64,000 nucleotides of DNA from the NCBI RefSeq assembly GCF_002310375.3, contig NZ_CP023315.3, forward strand, positions 682,001 through 746,000. The letters run 5' to 3'. The DNA is from Caulobacter vibrioides. GTDB lineage: Bacteria > Pseudomonadota > Alphaproteobacteria > Caulobacterales > Caulobacteraceae. Below are positions 9,472 to 19,072 of this stretch, piece by piece; positions within the stretch are counted from its first letter, which is position 1; each line of letters opens with the position of its first letter. The position numbers and the translations under genes were made by a program. The notes beneath the pieces are model-generated. The model was not told where the DNA came from. It saw only the letters and a list, made by a program, of their open reading frames with translations, and did no database searches.

Positions 9472-9975
9472 CTATCCTTCGCCCCGCACAGCGTCCTGAT
9501 GGACCTTGCGCAGGGTCGCCGACGCGCGGCTGTAGTGTTTCTGAACGGCCTCGGGCGTCAGCCGTAGATCAAGCGCGATGCGGTCATAGGCTTGGCCGTC
9601 CAGGCGTCGTCTCAGATAGACCTCCCGGCGCAGCCGCGGCATGTCTGCGATCGCGCGCGAGAACGCCTCGGCCAGCTCCTGTCCCTCCAGGAGGGCCCCC
9701 GGTCCTGGCTGCTCGCAGGGCTCGGCGTCGTCCAGCGCTTCGAAGCTTGGCCGCTGGCGGCCGTCGCGCATCAGGTTGTCCAGCACGCGAAACGCATAGG
9801 CCAGCGGATTGAGCAGGGGCGCTCGCCGCGCGCGCTGCAGCAGGCGCAGCACCGTTTCCTGAAAGAGGTCCTCGGCTTCGTGGCCGTCGGCGCCGCGGCG
9901 ACGCGCATAGGCCTTCAACCGCGTCTCGTGCGCGCGCACGGTCTCGAAGACCGGCACGGGTTCGTTCTGAGCCAT
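9472..9975 (-). CDS. FecI-type ECF sigma factor
   Basis: The 167-residue product has sigma region 2 (about residues 14-75, with AEDLFQETVLRLLQRA) and region 4 near the C-terminus (ADMPRLRREVYLRRRLDGQAYDRIALDLRLTPEAVQKHYSRA). It is followed by the fecR-like gene and divergent from the STN receptor gene at 10270. By family, an external ligand bound by the receptor is signalled through FecR to release or activate this factor, which then transcribes the receptor operon. I did not find a confident -35/-10 pair for it upstream of the receptor. Confidence 0.9.
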   Translation of the reverse strand: MAQNEPVPVFETVRAHETRLKAYARRRGADGHEAEDLFQETVLRLLQRARRAPLLNPLAYAFRVLDNLMRDGRQRPSFEALDDAEPCEQPGPGALLEGQELAEAFSRAIADMPRLRREVYLRRRLDGQAYDRIALDLRLTPEAVQKHYSRASATLRKVHQDAVRGEG

Positions 9976-10269
9976 TCCTGGATTCCAGGTCTCGCCACGC
10001 CCCGAAGGCGGGCTCGATCAGCGGCGGCGTTAACCGAACTGTGCGGCAGTTTTGTGAAGCTCAGGCTGGCGTGTCACAAGTCAAAACATCGATATGTGAA
10101 ATGCTTGTCCGATGGATTGTCAGTGATGAGATAATTATTCGCCATGAGGCAGATAATTTCGACGACAGTGTAAAAATAAAAGTTTTGCGACGCCTGTCTG
10201 ATATTGCCGATCACGCTGTCTACCCCGTTCGAGGCCCGAAAAGCGGGCTCTAAGGTTCTGGGGCGTTTT
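9976..10269. promoter_or_regulatory. divergent promoter region between FecI-type sigma gene and TonB receptor
   Basis: About 290 bases with an AT-rich middle (roughly 10120-10200) and no convincing gene. It must carry the promoter for the receptor and, in the other direction, for the sigma/FecR pair. A plus-strand frame extends the receptor gene upstream to 10204, but this leader lacks signal-peptide character, so the receptor start was placed at 10270. Two CTGTC elements 22 bases apart (10194 and 10216) are noted but too weak to call a PhoB box. Confidence 0.4.
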
Positions 10270-13200
10270 ATGAGCTACAAGTCTCGACTTATGGCCGCCG
10301 TGGCGGCGTTCTCGATGGTGACGGCCGCCGGCGCGGCCTACGCCCAGTCCGCGCCGACCGCGCCTCTGGCCGCCGAAGCCCGCTTTGATATTCCCGCTCA
10401 GGACCTGGGCGCGGCGCTGATGGCGTTTTCGCGCATCGCCGGCGTGGCTGTTTCGGCCGATCCGGCGCTGACGCGCGGTCGCCAGTCGGTGGCCATCGAG
10501 GGCCGCATGCGCGCCGAGGACGCCCTGAAGCAGATGCTCGCGGCCGCGCCGCTGACGGTCGAGGCGATCAACGGGGCCATCGTGCTGCGTGAACGCCCTT
10601 TGGCCGCCGCCGATGAGGTCGACGAGCTGATCGTCGTCGGCTACGCGGCGGGCCTGCGCAAGTCGCTCGACGCCAAGCGCGACGCCGACATGATCACCGA
10701 CGTGGTCAGCGCCAACGACATGGGCAAGCTGCCCTCGTCCAACCTGACCGAGGCGGTCTCGCGCCTTCCGGGCGTGTCGGCGGTGCGCAACCACACCACG
10801 GGCGAGGGGGATCGCATCTCGATCCGCGGTCTGGCGACCGAGTACAATACCTACTCGGTCAACGGCGTGCGCCTGGGCGGCATGGGCTCGCCCGGCGACA
10901 ACTTCTATCGCGGCGTTCGCTTGAGCTTCCTGCCCGCCGCCGGCGTCGACTCGATCACCGTGTTCAAGTCGATCCTGCCCAACATGGACGGCGACGCTCT
11001 GGGCGGCTCGGTCGAGATCCGCACCCCGACCGCGTTCGACTTCGATCCGACCCACGTGGCGGTGTCGCTCGAAGGCACGATGCTGGACAAGCGCGATCGC
11101 AAGAAGTCCGGTGAAGCCCAGTTGGCCTTCGGCCGTCAGTTCAACGAGAATTTCGGCCTGTTCGTCACCGCCAGCTACACGCGCCGCAATTCCCAGTTCG
11201 AGCAGGTCGGCGGTTCGGGCGACGACATGCCCCAGCGCTGGTTCGCCACCAACAAGTCGCGCAATTTCGACACCTCGACCTTCCAGACGCTGGGTGTCGA
11301 GCTCTCGGCCGGCGAGACGAAGGTCGAGCGCAAGGGCCTCAACGCCTCGCTGGACTGGCGCAACGCCGACCACGAGATCCATCTGCGTGGCCAGTACAAC
11401 GTCTATGACGAGACCGAATTCCGGAACCGGCTGAACTTCCGCAATTACGCCGACCGCATTTCCGAGCGTCTCGTCCAGAAGGACAAGTCGCGCACCGACC
11501 TGATGACGCCCGACAAGGCGGTGATCGGCGTCGAGAACGGGGTGCGCGTCTACAGCTACTCGGTCAACGACATCATCGACCAGAACAAGGACGGCCGGAT
11601 CACCGACGCCGACCGCAAGACCCGCAGCTTCTACAGCCTGGATGGCGGTTCGGGTCTTTGGGATCCGCAAGGCTTCCGCCTGCGCCGCTACTGGGAAGGT
11701 GGCTCGACCGAAGGCGTGCTGGGCTCGGCGACGGTTGGCGGCAAGAGCCGGTTTGGCGACCTGACCCTCGACTACGACGTCTCGTACTCCAACTCGCGCG
11801 ACAACATCAAAGACGAGTTCGAGCTCCATTTCCGCACCGACGCTTACGACTGGCTTGGCAACAAGGGCGTCTTTGTCTCGACCGCCGGTGACCCGCGCTT
11901 TCCGAAATGGGTCTTGAACGCCGCGGGCATGGCCGCCGTCCAGGACCCGGCGGCGTTCAAGTATTCGAGCATGAGCGCTGGGTTCGGCGAGAACGAAGAG
12001 ACCCTCAAGCAAGCTCAGTTCAATCTGGCCTACACGCCGGCCAGCCACTGGCTGCGCGAGCTGAAGGCGGGCGTGAAGATGTCGGTCTCGGAGCGTCGCA
12101 AGACGGGCGGCAGCTTCATCGACCTGACCCGCAGCGGCACGATGGCCGACTTTGCGCCGTACTTTGGCCAGTCCGTCGACAGCCTGTTCGGCGGGGTCTA
12201 TTCCGGCGACTACCGGCTGGGCGTCACGATCGACACCGACAAGATGATGGCCGAGCTGCGCAAGGCCCAGGATGGCAAGTCCACCTTCTTCAGCGGCCTG
12301 GCCACCTCGCCGGACGCGGCCGAGGTCTCCAACGAGGACACCTGGAACTACAAGGAGACCGTCCTCGCCGGCTATGCCATGGCCAAGGCTCAGTTCGGCA
12401 AGGCCGAGGTGATCACCGGGGCGCGCGTCGAGAGCACAAAGAACGACATCCAGGCTTGGCTGGAAGACCCGCTGAAGGGCGACACCTTCACGCGCGACAA
12501 GTCCGACTTCGTCAATGTGCTGCCGTCGATCCACACGAACTACAAGTTCCGCGACGACCTGATCCTGCGCGGCGCGGTCTGGACCAGCTTCTCGCGTCCC
12601 GACATCAACCGCATGAGCTCGGCCAAGTCGTACGGCTACAACACCGATCCGAACGGCGACGGCAAGACCGATCCCAAGGAACAGTGGGTCCTGGAAAGCG
12701 TCAGCACCGGCAATCCGAACCTCAAGCCGATGAAGGCGGTCAACTACGACGCCTCACTGGAGTGGTACAACGGCAAGACCGGAGCCTATTCGGTCGGCCT
12801 GTTCCACAAGGACATTCGCAACTTCCTGTTCCGCTCGTCGTCCAGCGTCATTCAGGACGGTACGACGGACAACTACACCGACGGGACCGGCGTCGACATC
12901 TCGACGCCCATGAACGGCAAGTCCGCCAAGGTGAGCGGCGTCGAGGTCAACGCCCGCCAGATCCTGCACTGGCTGCCCGCGCCCTTCGACGGTCTGGGCG
13001 TCGCGGCCAACATGACCTTCCAACGGGCCCGCGCCGTCACCGGCATCAGCTGGCACCCGGCGGGCCAGGAACTGCCGCTGATGGAGACCCCGTCGCGTCT
13101 GGCGAACCTGGAAGTCTTCTGGGAGCGCAACGGCTGGGAGGCCTATGTCTCGTACAGCTATCAGTCCGAAGCCTTGGAAGACATCGAGGACTACGGCAAC

Positions 13201-13401
13201 GACCCGTACGAGCAGGACTACAAGTTCGTCGACCTGATGGTCCGCCGTCACTTCAACGACCGGATGGCCGCGACCTTCAAGGTCCAGAACGCCCTGGATA
13301 GCCACACCTACTGGTACACCTTCGGCAAGGCCAAGGGCGGCATCCGCGATTACATCGAGAACGGCCGTTACATCAGCCTCAGCTTCGACTGGAAGCTCTG
13401 A
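10270..13401 (+). CDS. TonB-dependent receptor with N-terminal STN signalling domain
   Basis: Outer-membrane active transporter energised by TonB. The 1,043-residue product has a Sec signal peptide (to about residue 26, AAYAQ), an STN/secretin-N signalling domain (about residues 39-105, FDIPAQDLGAALMAFSR...EDALKQMLAAAPLTV...AIVLRERP), a plug domain (VVSANDMGKLPSSNLTEAVSRLPGV...RISIRGL) and a long beta barrel ending in SLSFDWKL. ATG 10270 gives the signal peptide directly. The STN domain and the adjacent FecI/FecR genes predict ligand-induced autoregulation. A strong hairpin follows the stop. The downstream phosphatase and phosphodiesterase genes suggest a phosphorylated organic substrate, which is inference. 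Confidence 0.93.
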   Translation: MSYKSRLMAAVAAFSMVTAAGAAYAQSAPTAPLAAEARFDIPAQDLGAALMAFSRIAGVAVSADPALTRGRQSVAIEGRMRAEDALKQMLAAAPLTVEAINGAIVLRERPLAAADEVDELIVVGYAAGLRKSLDAKRDADMITDVVSANDMGKLPSSNLTEAVSRLPGVSAVRNHTTGEGDRISIRGLATEYNTYSVNGVRLGGMGSPGDNFYRGVRLSFLPAAGVDSITVFKSILPNMDGDALGGSVEIRTPTAFDFDPTHVAVSLEGTMLDKRDRKKSGEAQLAFGRQFNENFGLFVTASYTRRNSQFEQVGGSGDDMPQRWFATNKSRNFDTSTFQTLGVELSAGETKVERKGLNASLDWRNADHEIHLRGQYNVYDETEFRNRLNFRNYADRISERLVQKDKSRTDLMTPDKAVIGVENGVRVYSYSVNDIIDQNKDGRITDADRKTRSFYSLDGGSGLWDPQGFRLRRYWEGGSTEGVLGSATVGGKSRFGDLTLDYDVSYSNSRDNIKDEFELHFRTDAYDWLGNKGVFVSTAGDPRFPKWVLNAAGMAAVQDPAAFKYSSMSAGFGENEETLKQAQFNLAYTPASHWLRELKAGVKMSVSERRKTGGSFIDLTRSGTMADFAPYFGQSVDSLFGGVYSGDYRLGVTIDTDKMMAELRKAQDGKSTFFSGLATSPDAAEVSNEDTWNYKETVLAGYAMAKAQFGKAEVITGARVESTKNDIQAWLEDPLKGDTFTRDKSDFVNVLPSIHTNYKFRDDLILRGAVWTSFSRPDINRMSSAKSYGYNTDPNGDGKTDPKEQWVLESVSTGNPNLKPMKAVNYDASLEWYNGKTGAYSVGLFHKDIRNFLFRSSSSVIQDGTTDNYTDGTGVDISTPMNGKSAKVSGVEVNARQILHWLPAPFDGLGVAANMTFQRARAVTGISWHPAGQELPLMETPSRLANLEVFWERNGWEAYVSYSYQSEALEDIEDYGNDPYEQDYKFVDLMVRRHFNDRMAATFKVQNALDSHTYWYTFGKAKGGIRDYIENGRYISLSFDWKL

Positions 13402-13467
13402 CCGATACGCCGGCGGATCGCCGCGTGCGGTCCGTCGGCGCCGCGCTCCTGGCTTGTCCCAGGAGTG

Positions 13468-13498
13468 GTCGGCGCGGCTCCCCCTTGGCCGCGCCGAC
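13468..13498 (+). terminator. hairpin after the STN receptor gene
   Basis: GTCGGCGCGGC and GCCGCGCCGAC pair perfectly over 11 bases with a 9-base loop, 66 bases after the receptor stop and 36 bases before the phosphatase start. A second smaller stem (CTCCTGG/CCAGGAG) lies just upstream. The following bases are only moderately T-rich, so it may be a partial terminator that lowers expression of the two downstream genes. Confidence 0.5.
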
Positions 13499-13534
13499 AT
13501 CCCTTTCTTCGTCAACGCCTGATCCGAGTCGACC

Positions 13535-14905
13535 ATGACCCCCAGCTTCAATCCGCGACGCGCTTGCGCTTCGGCGTTCCGTCTGGCGACGGCTCTTGGC
13601 TGCGGCGTCGCCCTGAGCGCCCTGCTGCTGGCCGTCGGGCCGGTCGCCGCCCAAGGACCGGCCAAGGCGCGCGCGCCAGCCGAGCCCATCATCACCGGCG
13701 GCAAGCCTCAGCGGCTGATCGTCAACCCGACCGAGGATCCGTCCCGCGGCTTTGCGGTGACCTGGCGCATGGAGGCCGGCGCCGGCAAGGGCCTGGTGGA
13801 GTACGCCGAGGCGACGCCCGGCCCGGCGTTCGAGGACGCTGTTTCGACCGTGATGGCGACCAGCGAGGTGGTCCAGTACGCGCCTCGCAACGGCGCGCCG
13901 GTCTCGGCCACCGCCCATAGCGCCGTCATCGATGGGCTAAAGCCTGAAACGCTGTACGTCTATCGGGTGGGCGATGGCCGGACCTTCAGCGCCTGGCGCC
14001 AGGTCCGCACGGCGGCGTCGACCGCCAAGCCGTTCACCTTCCTCTATTTCGGCGACGTGCAGAACGAGGTGGAGAGCCACGGCTCGCGCGTCATGCGCAT
14101 GGCCCGCCGCCTGGCGCCGGACGCGGCCCTGGCGCTCTACGCCGGCGATCTGATCAACCGCTCGGACGCCGACCGCGAGTGGGCCGAGTGGTTCGACATG
14201 GCCCCCGACCTTCACGCCGAGCTTTTGACCCTGCCCAGTCCCGGCAACCACGAATACGGCCCGCCCGTCGAAGGCCGTCAGGCCCTGGCGCCGCAGTGGC
14301 GCCAGCAGTTCACGCTGCCGCGCAACGGCCCGGCGGGCGTCGAAGCGCTCTCCGAGACCGTCTACCAGGTCGACTACCAGGGCGTACGGTTCCTGTCGCT
14401 GGACGCCGACGCGATGAGCGATCATCCAGAGCTCGCCGAGGCGACCTTGACGTGGCTGCAGGCGCGTCTGGCTGACAATCCCAACGCCTGGACCGTCGTC
14501 TTCCTGCACTATCCGATCTATTCGACCGCCAAGGGGCGCGACAATCCGGAGCTGCGGGCGGCGCTGGAGCCGGTGCTGCAAAGGTACGGTGTGGATCTTG
14601 TGCTGCAGGGGCACGATCACACCTACGCCCGAGGCCGCAAGGGCGGGCCGGTCTATGTGGTGTCGGTGGCCGGGCCCAAGCAGTATCCCGCCGGCCAAGA
14701 CGACTGGGCCAGCCGCAAGGCGACGGGCGTGCAGCTGTTCCAGGCGATCAGCGTCGACGGCGGCGAGCTGACCTACAAGGCCTATACGGCGACCGGCGCG
14801 CTCTATGACGCCTTCCGCCTGAGCAAGCCGGCCCGGGGCAAGCCCGCGCGGCTGATCGACCTGGCGCCCAAGAGCGACGAGCTAAACCTGCGGCGCGCGC
14901 CATGA
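13535..14905 (+). CDS. secreted purple acid phosphatase-like metallophosphoesterase
   Basis: Exported hydrolase of phosphate esters with a two-metal centre. The 456-residue product has a signal peptide (about residues 1-40, ending VAAQ), an N-terminal fibronectin-like purple acid phosphatase domain (IVNPTEDPSRGFAVTWRME...LKPETLYVYRVGDG) and a catalytic domain with the expected metal motifs in order: YFGDVQN (about 172), YAGDLINR (about 202), PGNHEYG (about 236), FLHYP (about 324) and QGHDHTY (about 357). It overlaps the following phosphodiesterase gene by 4 bases, so the two act together, probably in the periplasm. This pairing with a TonB receptor suggests phosphorus scavenging from organic esters. 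Confidence 0.88.
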   Translation: MTPSFNPRRACASAFRLATALGCGVALSALLLAVGPVAAQGPAKARAPAEPIITGGKPQRLIVNPTEDPSRGFAVTWRMEAGAGKGLVEYAEATPGPAFEDAVSTVMATSEVVQYAPRNGAPVSATAHSAVIDGLKPETLYVYRVGDGRTFSAWRQVRTAASTAKPFTFLYFGDVQNEVESHGSRVMRMARRLAPDAALALYAGDLINRSDADREWAEWFDMAPDLHAELLTLPSPGNHEYGPPVEGRQALAPQWRQQFTLPRNGPAGVEALSETVYQVDYQGVRFLSLDADAMSDHPELAEATLTWLQARLADNPNAWTVVFLHYPIYSTAKGRDNPELRAALEPVLQRYGVDLVLQGHDHTYARGRKGGPVYVVSVAGPKQYPAGQDDWASRKATGVQLFQAISVDGGELTYKAYTATGALYDAFRLSKPARGKPARLIDLAPKSDELNLRRAP

Positions 14906-15801
14906 TGCGTCGTCTGGTCCTGGCGGCCTTGCTGGGCCTTGTGGCGGCCACCCCCACGCGCGGGGCCGAACCCGCGTCTCCGGATCGTTGCGCCACAACG
15001 CCGGCCATGACCGCCGCGCTCGCCCGTCTGGCAAGGCCCAGCGCAGGCCCGATGACCGCCGCCCATCGTGGCGACCATAGCCAGGCGCCCGAGAACAGCC
15101 TGGCCGCGATCGAGGCCGCGATCGCCAAGGGCGCTGACATCGTCGAGATCGACATCGTCGTGACGCGCGATGGCACGCCGGTGTTGATGCACGACCAGAC
15201 CGTCGACCGCACCACGACGGGCAAGGGCCGCTTGGAGGACAAGACCGCAGCCGAGGTCGCCGCGCTGCGGCTCAAGCAGCGCGACGGCCTCCTGAGCCAC
15301 GAGGCGCCGCCGACCCTGGCGCAGGCCCTAGCCTTGGCCTGCGGTCGCATCCTGGTGGATCTGGACCTGAAGAGCGATCGGCTCGGCCCGATCGTCGAGG
15401 TCGTCAACGCGTCCGGCATGCGCGCCTCCAGCCTCTATTTCGACAGCGACCCGGCCATCCTGGCGCGGGTGCGGGGGATGGATCCCAAGGCGCGGCTGAT
15501 GGTCCGCTTGATGCCGGATGCGCCCTTGGCTGAACTTCTGCGGATCACCGGAGGGGCCCAGGTGGTCCACGCCGACCCCAAGTCCCTGACGCCGGAAGCC
15601 TACCGCGCGATCGACGCGCTTGGTCTGCGCGTCTGGTTGAACAGCCTGGGCGAGACCGACCAGCGTCTGGCGCTCGGCGATGATCGTGGGGTCACGGCCC
15701 TGCTGTCGATGGGCGCGACCATTCTGCAAACCGACGCCGTCGTGGCGATGGTCGCCCGTCTGCACGCGGATCGAGGCCAAGGTTCGACGCCTCGGCGCTG
15801 A
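14902..15801 (+). CDS. glycerophosphodiester phosphodiesterase, exported
   Basis: Hydrolyses glycerophosphodiesters to glycerol-3-phosphate and an alcohol. The 299-residue product begins with a signal peptide (to about residue 22, TRGAEP). The GDPD hallmark follows: AAHRGDHSQAPENSLAAI with His55, then DIVEIDIVVTRDGTPVLMHD with Glu82, Asp84 and His97. The C-terminal part of the TIM barrel is present (RVWLNSLGE, LLSMGATILQTD). The ATG overlaps the phosphatase stop as ATGA. With the phosphatase it could release phosphate from phospholipid head groups in the periplasm, a role inferred from family and context. Confidence 0.92.
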   Translation: MMRRLVLAALLGLVAATPTRGAEPASPDRCATTPAMTAALARLARPSAGPMTAAHRGDHSQAPENSLAAIEAAIAKGADIVEIDIVVTRDGTPVLMHDQTVDRTTTGKGRLEDKTAAEVAALRLKQRDGLLSHEAPPTLAQALALACGRILVDLDLKSDRLGPIVEVVNASGMRASSLYFDSDPAILARVRGMDPKARLMVRLMPDAPLAELLRITGGAQVVHADPKSLTPEAYRAIDALGLRVWLNSLGETDQRLALGDDRGVTALLSMGATILQTDAVVAMVARLHADRGQGSTPRR

Positions 15802-15888
15802 GCTCGACGCTGCGCCGCGGATCGAACGCAAATCGATCGCGCAGCCGCCGACGCGTTTGGCGCGCCGGCGGCCGGGCTTTGAAGCGGA

Positions 15889-16683
15889 TTACTTCGCCTT
15901 CGTCGCGGCGGTCCTGGCGGCCTTGTCGATGAGATCGGCGACCGCGTCGGGGCGGCTGAGGAAGACCACGTGGCTGCCCTTCACCTCGACGGTCTCGGCG
16001 CCGATGCGCGTGGCGGTCTTGCGCAGCAGCTTGGGATCAATGGCGCCGTCTTCGGTCGCCACCACGAACCAGCTGGGCTTCACGCGCCAGGCGGCCTTGG
16101 TGACCTTTTCGCCGAAGGCCGACATGGCGATCGGCACTTGCGAGTCGCGCATGAAGGCGGCGTCGGCGTCGCTGATGTCGGCGGCGAAGCCGGACTTGAA
16201 CTTGGCCAGATTGATGAAGCCGAAACCGTCGGCCTGAGGCTCGATCACGAAGCTGGGCGGGGCGGGGATGTCGGCGAGTTGGTCGCCCGTGGACTCACCG
16301 GCGTCGGGCGCAAAGGCGGCGACATAGACCAGTCCCGCGACCTTGGGATCATTGCCCGCCTCGGTGATCACCGTGCCGCCGTAGGAGTGGCCGACCAGGA
16401 TCGTGGGGCCATCCTGGCGCGCCAGGAGCCGGCGCGTGGCGGCGACGTCGTCGGCGAGCGAGGTCAGCGGGTTCTGGACGATGCTCACCCGGTAGCCCTT
16501 GGCGGTCAGGCGGTCATAGACCCCCCGCCAGCCCGACCCGTCGGCGAACGCGCCATGGACCAGGACGACGTTACGAACGCCCGGCGCCGGCGCGCCGAGC
16601 GAAGCGTCGGTCTGAGCGTGGGCGGCACCGGCCAGGCCCGTCAGGGCGGCGGCGAGGAGGATGTTGCGAGCTTGGCGGATCAT
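15889..16683 (-). CDS. secreted alpha/beta hydrolase
   Basis: The 264-residue product has a signal peptide (MIRQARNILLAAALTGLAGAAHAQ) and an alpha/beta-hydrolase fold: oxyanion-loop VHGAFADGSGW (about 42-52), nucleophile elbow GHSYGG with Ser100, and a C-terminal His in GSHVVFLSRPD. It resembles the family often annotated as esterase or salicylate-esterase-like hydrolases of Proteobacteria. The ATG at 16683 is preceded by AGGGAGAA, a strong ribosome-binding site; the longer frame to 16770 runs into the operator region and was rejected. Substrate is unknown. It is convergent with the phosphodiesterase gene, and several TTATCGC elements lie upstream. Confidence 0.85.
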   Translation of the reverse strand: MIRQARNILLAAALTGLAGAAHAQTDASLGAPAPGVRNVVLVHGAFADGSGWRGVYDRLTAKGYRVSIVQNPLTSLADDVAATRRLLARQDGPTILVGHSYGGTVITEAGNDPKVAGLVYVAAFAPDAGESTGDQLADIPAPPSFVIEPQADGFGFINLAKFKSGFAADISDADAAFMRDSQVPIAMSAFGEKVTKAAWRVKPSWFVVATEDGAIDPKLLRKTATRIGAETVEVKGSHVVFLSRPDAVADLIDKAARTAATKAK

Positions 16684-16723
16684 GGTGGTTCTCCCTGGTG
16701 TGGTTCGGGTTGGCGGGTTGCGG

Positions 16724-16803
16724 TTGCGATAAATGTTATTGCGATAATCGATCCTTAGTTCTGGCTCCAAAGCATGTCCAGAGAAAATTTATCGCGATAT
16801 ATA
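16724..16803 (-). promoter_or_regulatory. three TTATCGC-type operator elements upstream of the alpha/beta hydrolase
   Basis: The elements are TTGCGATAAAT (16724-16734), TTATTGCGATAATCG (16736-16750) and TTTATCGCGATATAT (16788-16802), the last containing the perfect palindrome TATCGCGATA. They lie 41-120 bases before the hydrolase start in AT-rich DNA. Repetition and symmetry suggest binding sites for a dimeric regulator, which I cannot name. Confidence 0.45.
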
Positions 16804-16884
16804 TTTTCTCGGATTCCCCGACGCGCGACGAAAGCGCGGGCTCGTGGCCAGGCGAGCCTTGGCGCCCGCGCTGGGCCAGGATCG

Positions 16885-17703
16885 TCACACCGTCGGGATC
16901 GCTCCGCCATCGATCACGTACTCTGCGCCGGTGATGGCCCCGGCCAGGTCTGAGGCGAGGAAGGCGAACAGGCTGGCGACTTCCGCAGGCTGGGCGGGAC
17001 GACCCAGCGGGATCCCGCCGAGGCTCTCCATGATCTTGCGCTTACCCGCTTCGACCCCGCCCACGCCGTCGCCCAGTCGCTCGGCCAGCGCCACCGACGC
17101 CTCGGTTTCGATCCAGCCGGGTGAGACGCGCACGACCCGCACGCCGCGCGGCGACACTTCCTTGGAGAGGCTCTTGCTGTAGGTGGACAGCGCAGCCTTG
17201 GCCGACGCATAGGCCGTGGTGGCGTCCGGCAGCGGAAGCGTGCGCTGGATGGACGTCACGTGGATGATGACCCCGCTCCCGCGCGCCACCATCCCGGGGA
17301 CGATGTCTCGGTCCAGGCGCACGGCCGGCATCAGATTCAGGTCCAGCTCCCGTCGCCAGTCCTCATCCCCCAAGGCGGCGAAGCCACCGGCCGGAGCCGA
17401 GGAGCCGCCGAGCATGTGGACGACGATGTCGGGTACGCCGAAGCGTTCCCGAACCACCTCCGCCAGTCTGGCGCACCCGTCCGCCGTCGTCAGGTCGGCG
17501 GCCACGAAGAGGTCCGCGGGAAGATCCGCAGGCGGATTACGCGCCGTGGTCAGCACCTGCGCCCCCAGTTGGCGGAACAGCGAAAGCGTCGCCGCGCCAG
17601 CCCCTCGGGTGCCCGAGGTGATCAGCGCCCGCTTGCCCTGCAGGGACAGAAACGGCGCAGCGCCTTGCGCCAAGCCTTGTTCAGCGGCGGAGACGCGGCT
17701 CAT
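16885..17703 (-). CDS. short-chain dehydrogenase/reductase
   Basis: NAD(P)-dependent oxidoreductase of the classical SDR type, 272 residues. The Rossmann glycine motif is TSGTRGAG (29-36), followed by VAADLT (67-72), the active-site Ser151 in HVTSIQ, and the YASAK catalytic motif with Tyr165 and Lys169. The C-terminal [14 protein letters not shown] is the usual family end. Its start overlaps the stop of the NTF2-like gene by 4 bases, so the pair forms a small operon divergent from a LysR regulator. Substrate cannot be told from sequence. Confidence 0.9.
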   Translation of the reverse strand: MSRVSAAEQGLAQGAAPFLSLQGKRALITSGTRGAGAATLSLFRQLGAQVLTTARNPPADLPADLFVAADLTTADGCARLAEVVRERFGVPDIVVHMLGGSSAPAGGFAALGDEDWRRELDLNLMPAVRLDRDIVPGMVARGSGVIIHVTSIQRTLPLPDATTAYASAKAALSTYSKSLSKEVSPRGVRVVRVSPGWIETEASVALAERLGDGVGGVEAGKRKIMESLGGIPLGRPAQPAEVASLFAFLASDLAGAITGAEYVIDGGAIPTV

Positions 17704-18029
17704 GGGGCGATCTCCAGATCGGCGATCTGGTCGTCTTCGAGCGCGAAGGCGTAACGCAGAGTCGTCGGACTGCCCGGAAAGTCGCCGGTCAGCCGCGCAG
17801 TGACGACCAGGCGACCCTCGGCCTCTGTGAGCGAAAGCGGCTCGACGACATAGCTATAGGTCCGCGACGACTGTTCCTTCCAGGCGCGGATGGCGTCGCG
17901 TCCGGCATGGGTCTTGCGCTCGTCGCGCACGACCGCCGAACCCGTAAAGCACTGGGCGACGGCGTCCGCCGCCTTGGTCTTGTCGGTTTCGAAGTAACGG
18001 GAAATCGGAGCGGGCAGCTCGATGGACAA
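17700..18029 (-). CDS. NTF2-like/SnoaL-fold protein
   Basis: The 109-residue product has the alpha+beta cone pattern of the NTF2-like superfamily: an N-terminal helix ([22 protein letters not shown]), then [23 protein letters not shown] and repeated beta strands ending in [15 protein letters not shown]. Such proteins are small enzymes or binding proteins. It is the first gene of a pair with the SDR and divergent from the LysR gene, which probably controls it. Confidence 0.82.
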   Translation of the reverse strand: MSIELPAPISRYFETDKTKAADAVAQCFTGSAVVRDERKTHAGRDAIRAWKEQSSRTYSYVVEPLSLTEAEGRLVVTARLTGDFPGSPTTLRYAFALEDDQIADLEIAP

Positions 18030-18154
18030 GATCGCCTCCTGTTGCGATCGGACGCGTCGTGTCGACGGACGTCCTTGCTGGCCAACATCTAAGGCTGGAC
18101 GCTCGTCCCGATAACTGGGACAAATCGCGATGAACTATCTAGCCGGGCGGGACA

Positions 18155-19072
18155 ATGGAGCGCTTGAAGCTGATCGAGCTGGAGGCCGTCCTGGCCATAG
18201 CCACAAAGGGCTCGTTCCGCGCCGCAGCGCTTGAGCTGGGCCTGTCGACGACCGCGTTGAGCAACACCATCGCCAAGCTGGAGCAGCAGTTGGGCGTGCG
18301 ACTGTTCAACCGGACCACGCGCAGCGTCTCGCCGACCGACGCAGGCCGGCAGTTCATCGCCCAGCTGCGCCCCGCCATGGACACCATTCACAACGCGGTC
18401 GAGATGGTGCGCGCACAGCAGGAGACGCCCTCGGGGACGCTGCGCATCAACGCCTTCCCGACGGCCGCGCGGGAGGTTTTCGAGCCGCTCATCCTCGACT
18501 TCGTTCGCCGCTATCCGCAGGTGCGCATCGACCTGGTCACGGAGGGCAAGCTGGTCGACATCGTGGCTGAGGGCTTCGATTTCGGCATCCGCCGGGCCGA
18601 CCTGGCGCCCAGTGACATGATCGCCGTTGCGTTGGGCCCGCCGAAGGGCCACGCCGTCGTGGCTTCGCCCGCCTACCTTGCGAACGCCCCCGAACTGCGT
18701 GTCCCGGCCGACCTCGCGCATCATGCCTGCATCCGTGTCCGACTGCCCAATGGCGCATTGCTGCGCTGGGTGTTCGAGAAGGATGGCCAGGTCCTGCATC
18801 TCGATCCGGACGGACCGCTCACCCTGGATGAAGCCCACCTTGCGCGGGCGGCGGTGCTTGGCGGCATGGGCGTGGGCTACCTCATGGAGGCGGACATCGC
18901 CGAAGAGGTCGCCAGCGGTCAGGTGGTCCGGCTCCTGAACGACTGGACCCCGCCGATCGCGCCGCTCTGCCTCTACTATTCAGGACGCAAGAACGCCTCG
19001 GCGGCCTCCAGGGCGTTTATCGAAGCGGCGCGGCTGTTGCGGCGCCCTGGCGCCGTCCGGCCAACCTCGTGA
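18155..19072 (+). CDS. LysR-family transcriptional regulator
   Basis: The 305-residue protein has the N-terminal winged helix-turn-helix of LysR regulators (residues 1-60: [64 protein letters not shown]) and a periplasmic-binding-protein-like effector domain. It belongs to the CrgA-like branch by appearance. It is divergent from the NTF2-like/SDR pair over a 125-base gap, the standard arrangement for LysR control of the neighbouring operon. Confidence 0.92.
   Translation: MERLKLIELEAVLAIATKGSFRAAALELGLSTTALSNTIAKLEQQLGVRLFNRTTRSVSPTDAGRQFIAQLRPAMDTIHNAVEMVRAQQETPSGTLRINAFPTAAREVFEPLILDFVRRYPQVRIDLVTEGKLVDIVAEGFDFGIRRADLAPSDMIAVALGPPKGHAVVASPAYLANAPELRVPADLAHHACIRVRLPNGALLRWVFEKDGQVLHLDPDGPLTLDEAHLARAAVLGGMGVGYLMEADIAEEVASGQVVRLLNDWTPPIAPLCLYYSGRKNASAASRAFIEAARLLRRPGAVRPTS

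Noticed and set aside
10194-10222. PhoB box before the STN receptor
   Set aside because: CTGTCTG and CTGTCTA are 22 bases apart, but the middle repeat expected at 11 bases does not match the consensus.
10135-12534. Minus-strand open frame of 799 codons
   Set aside because: Antisense to the STN TonB receptor; a side effect of high GC at third codon positions.
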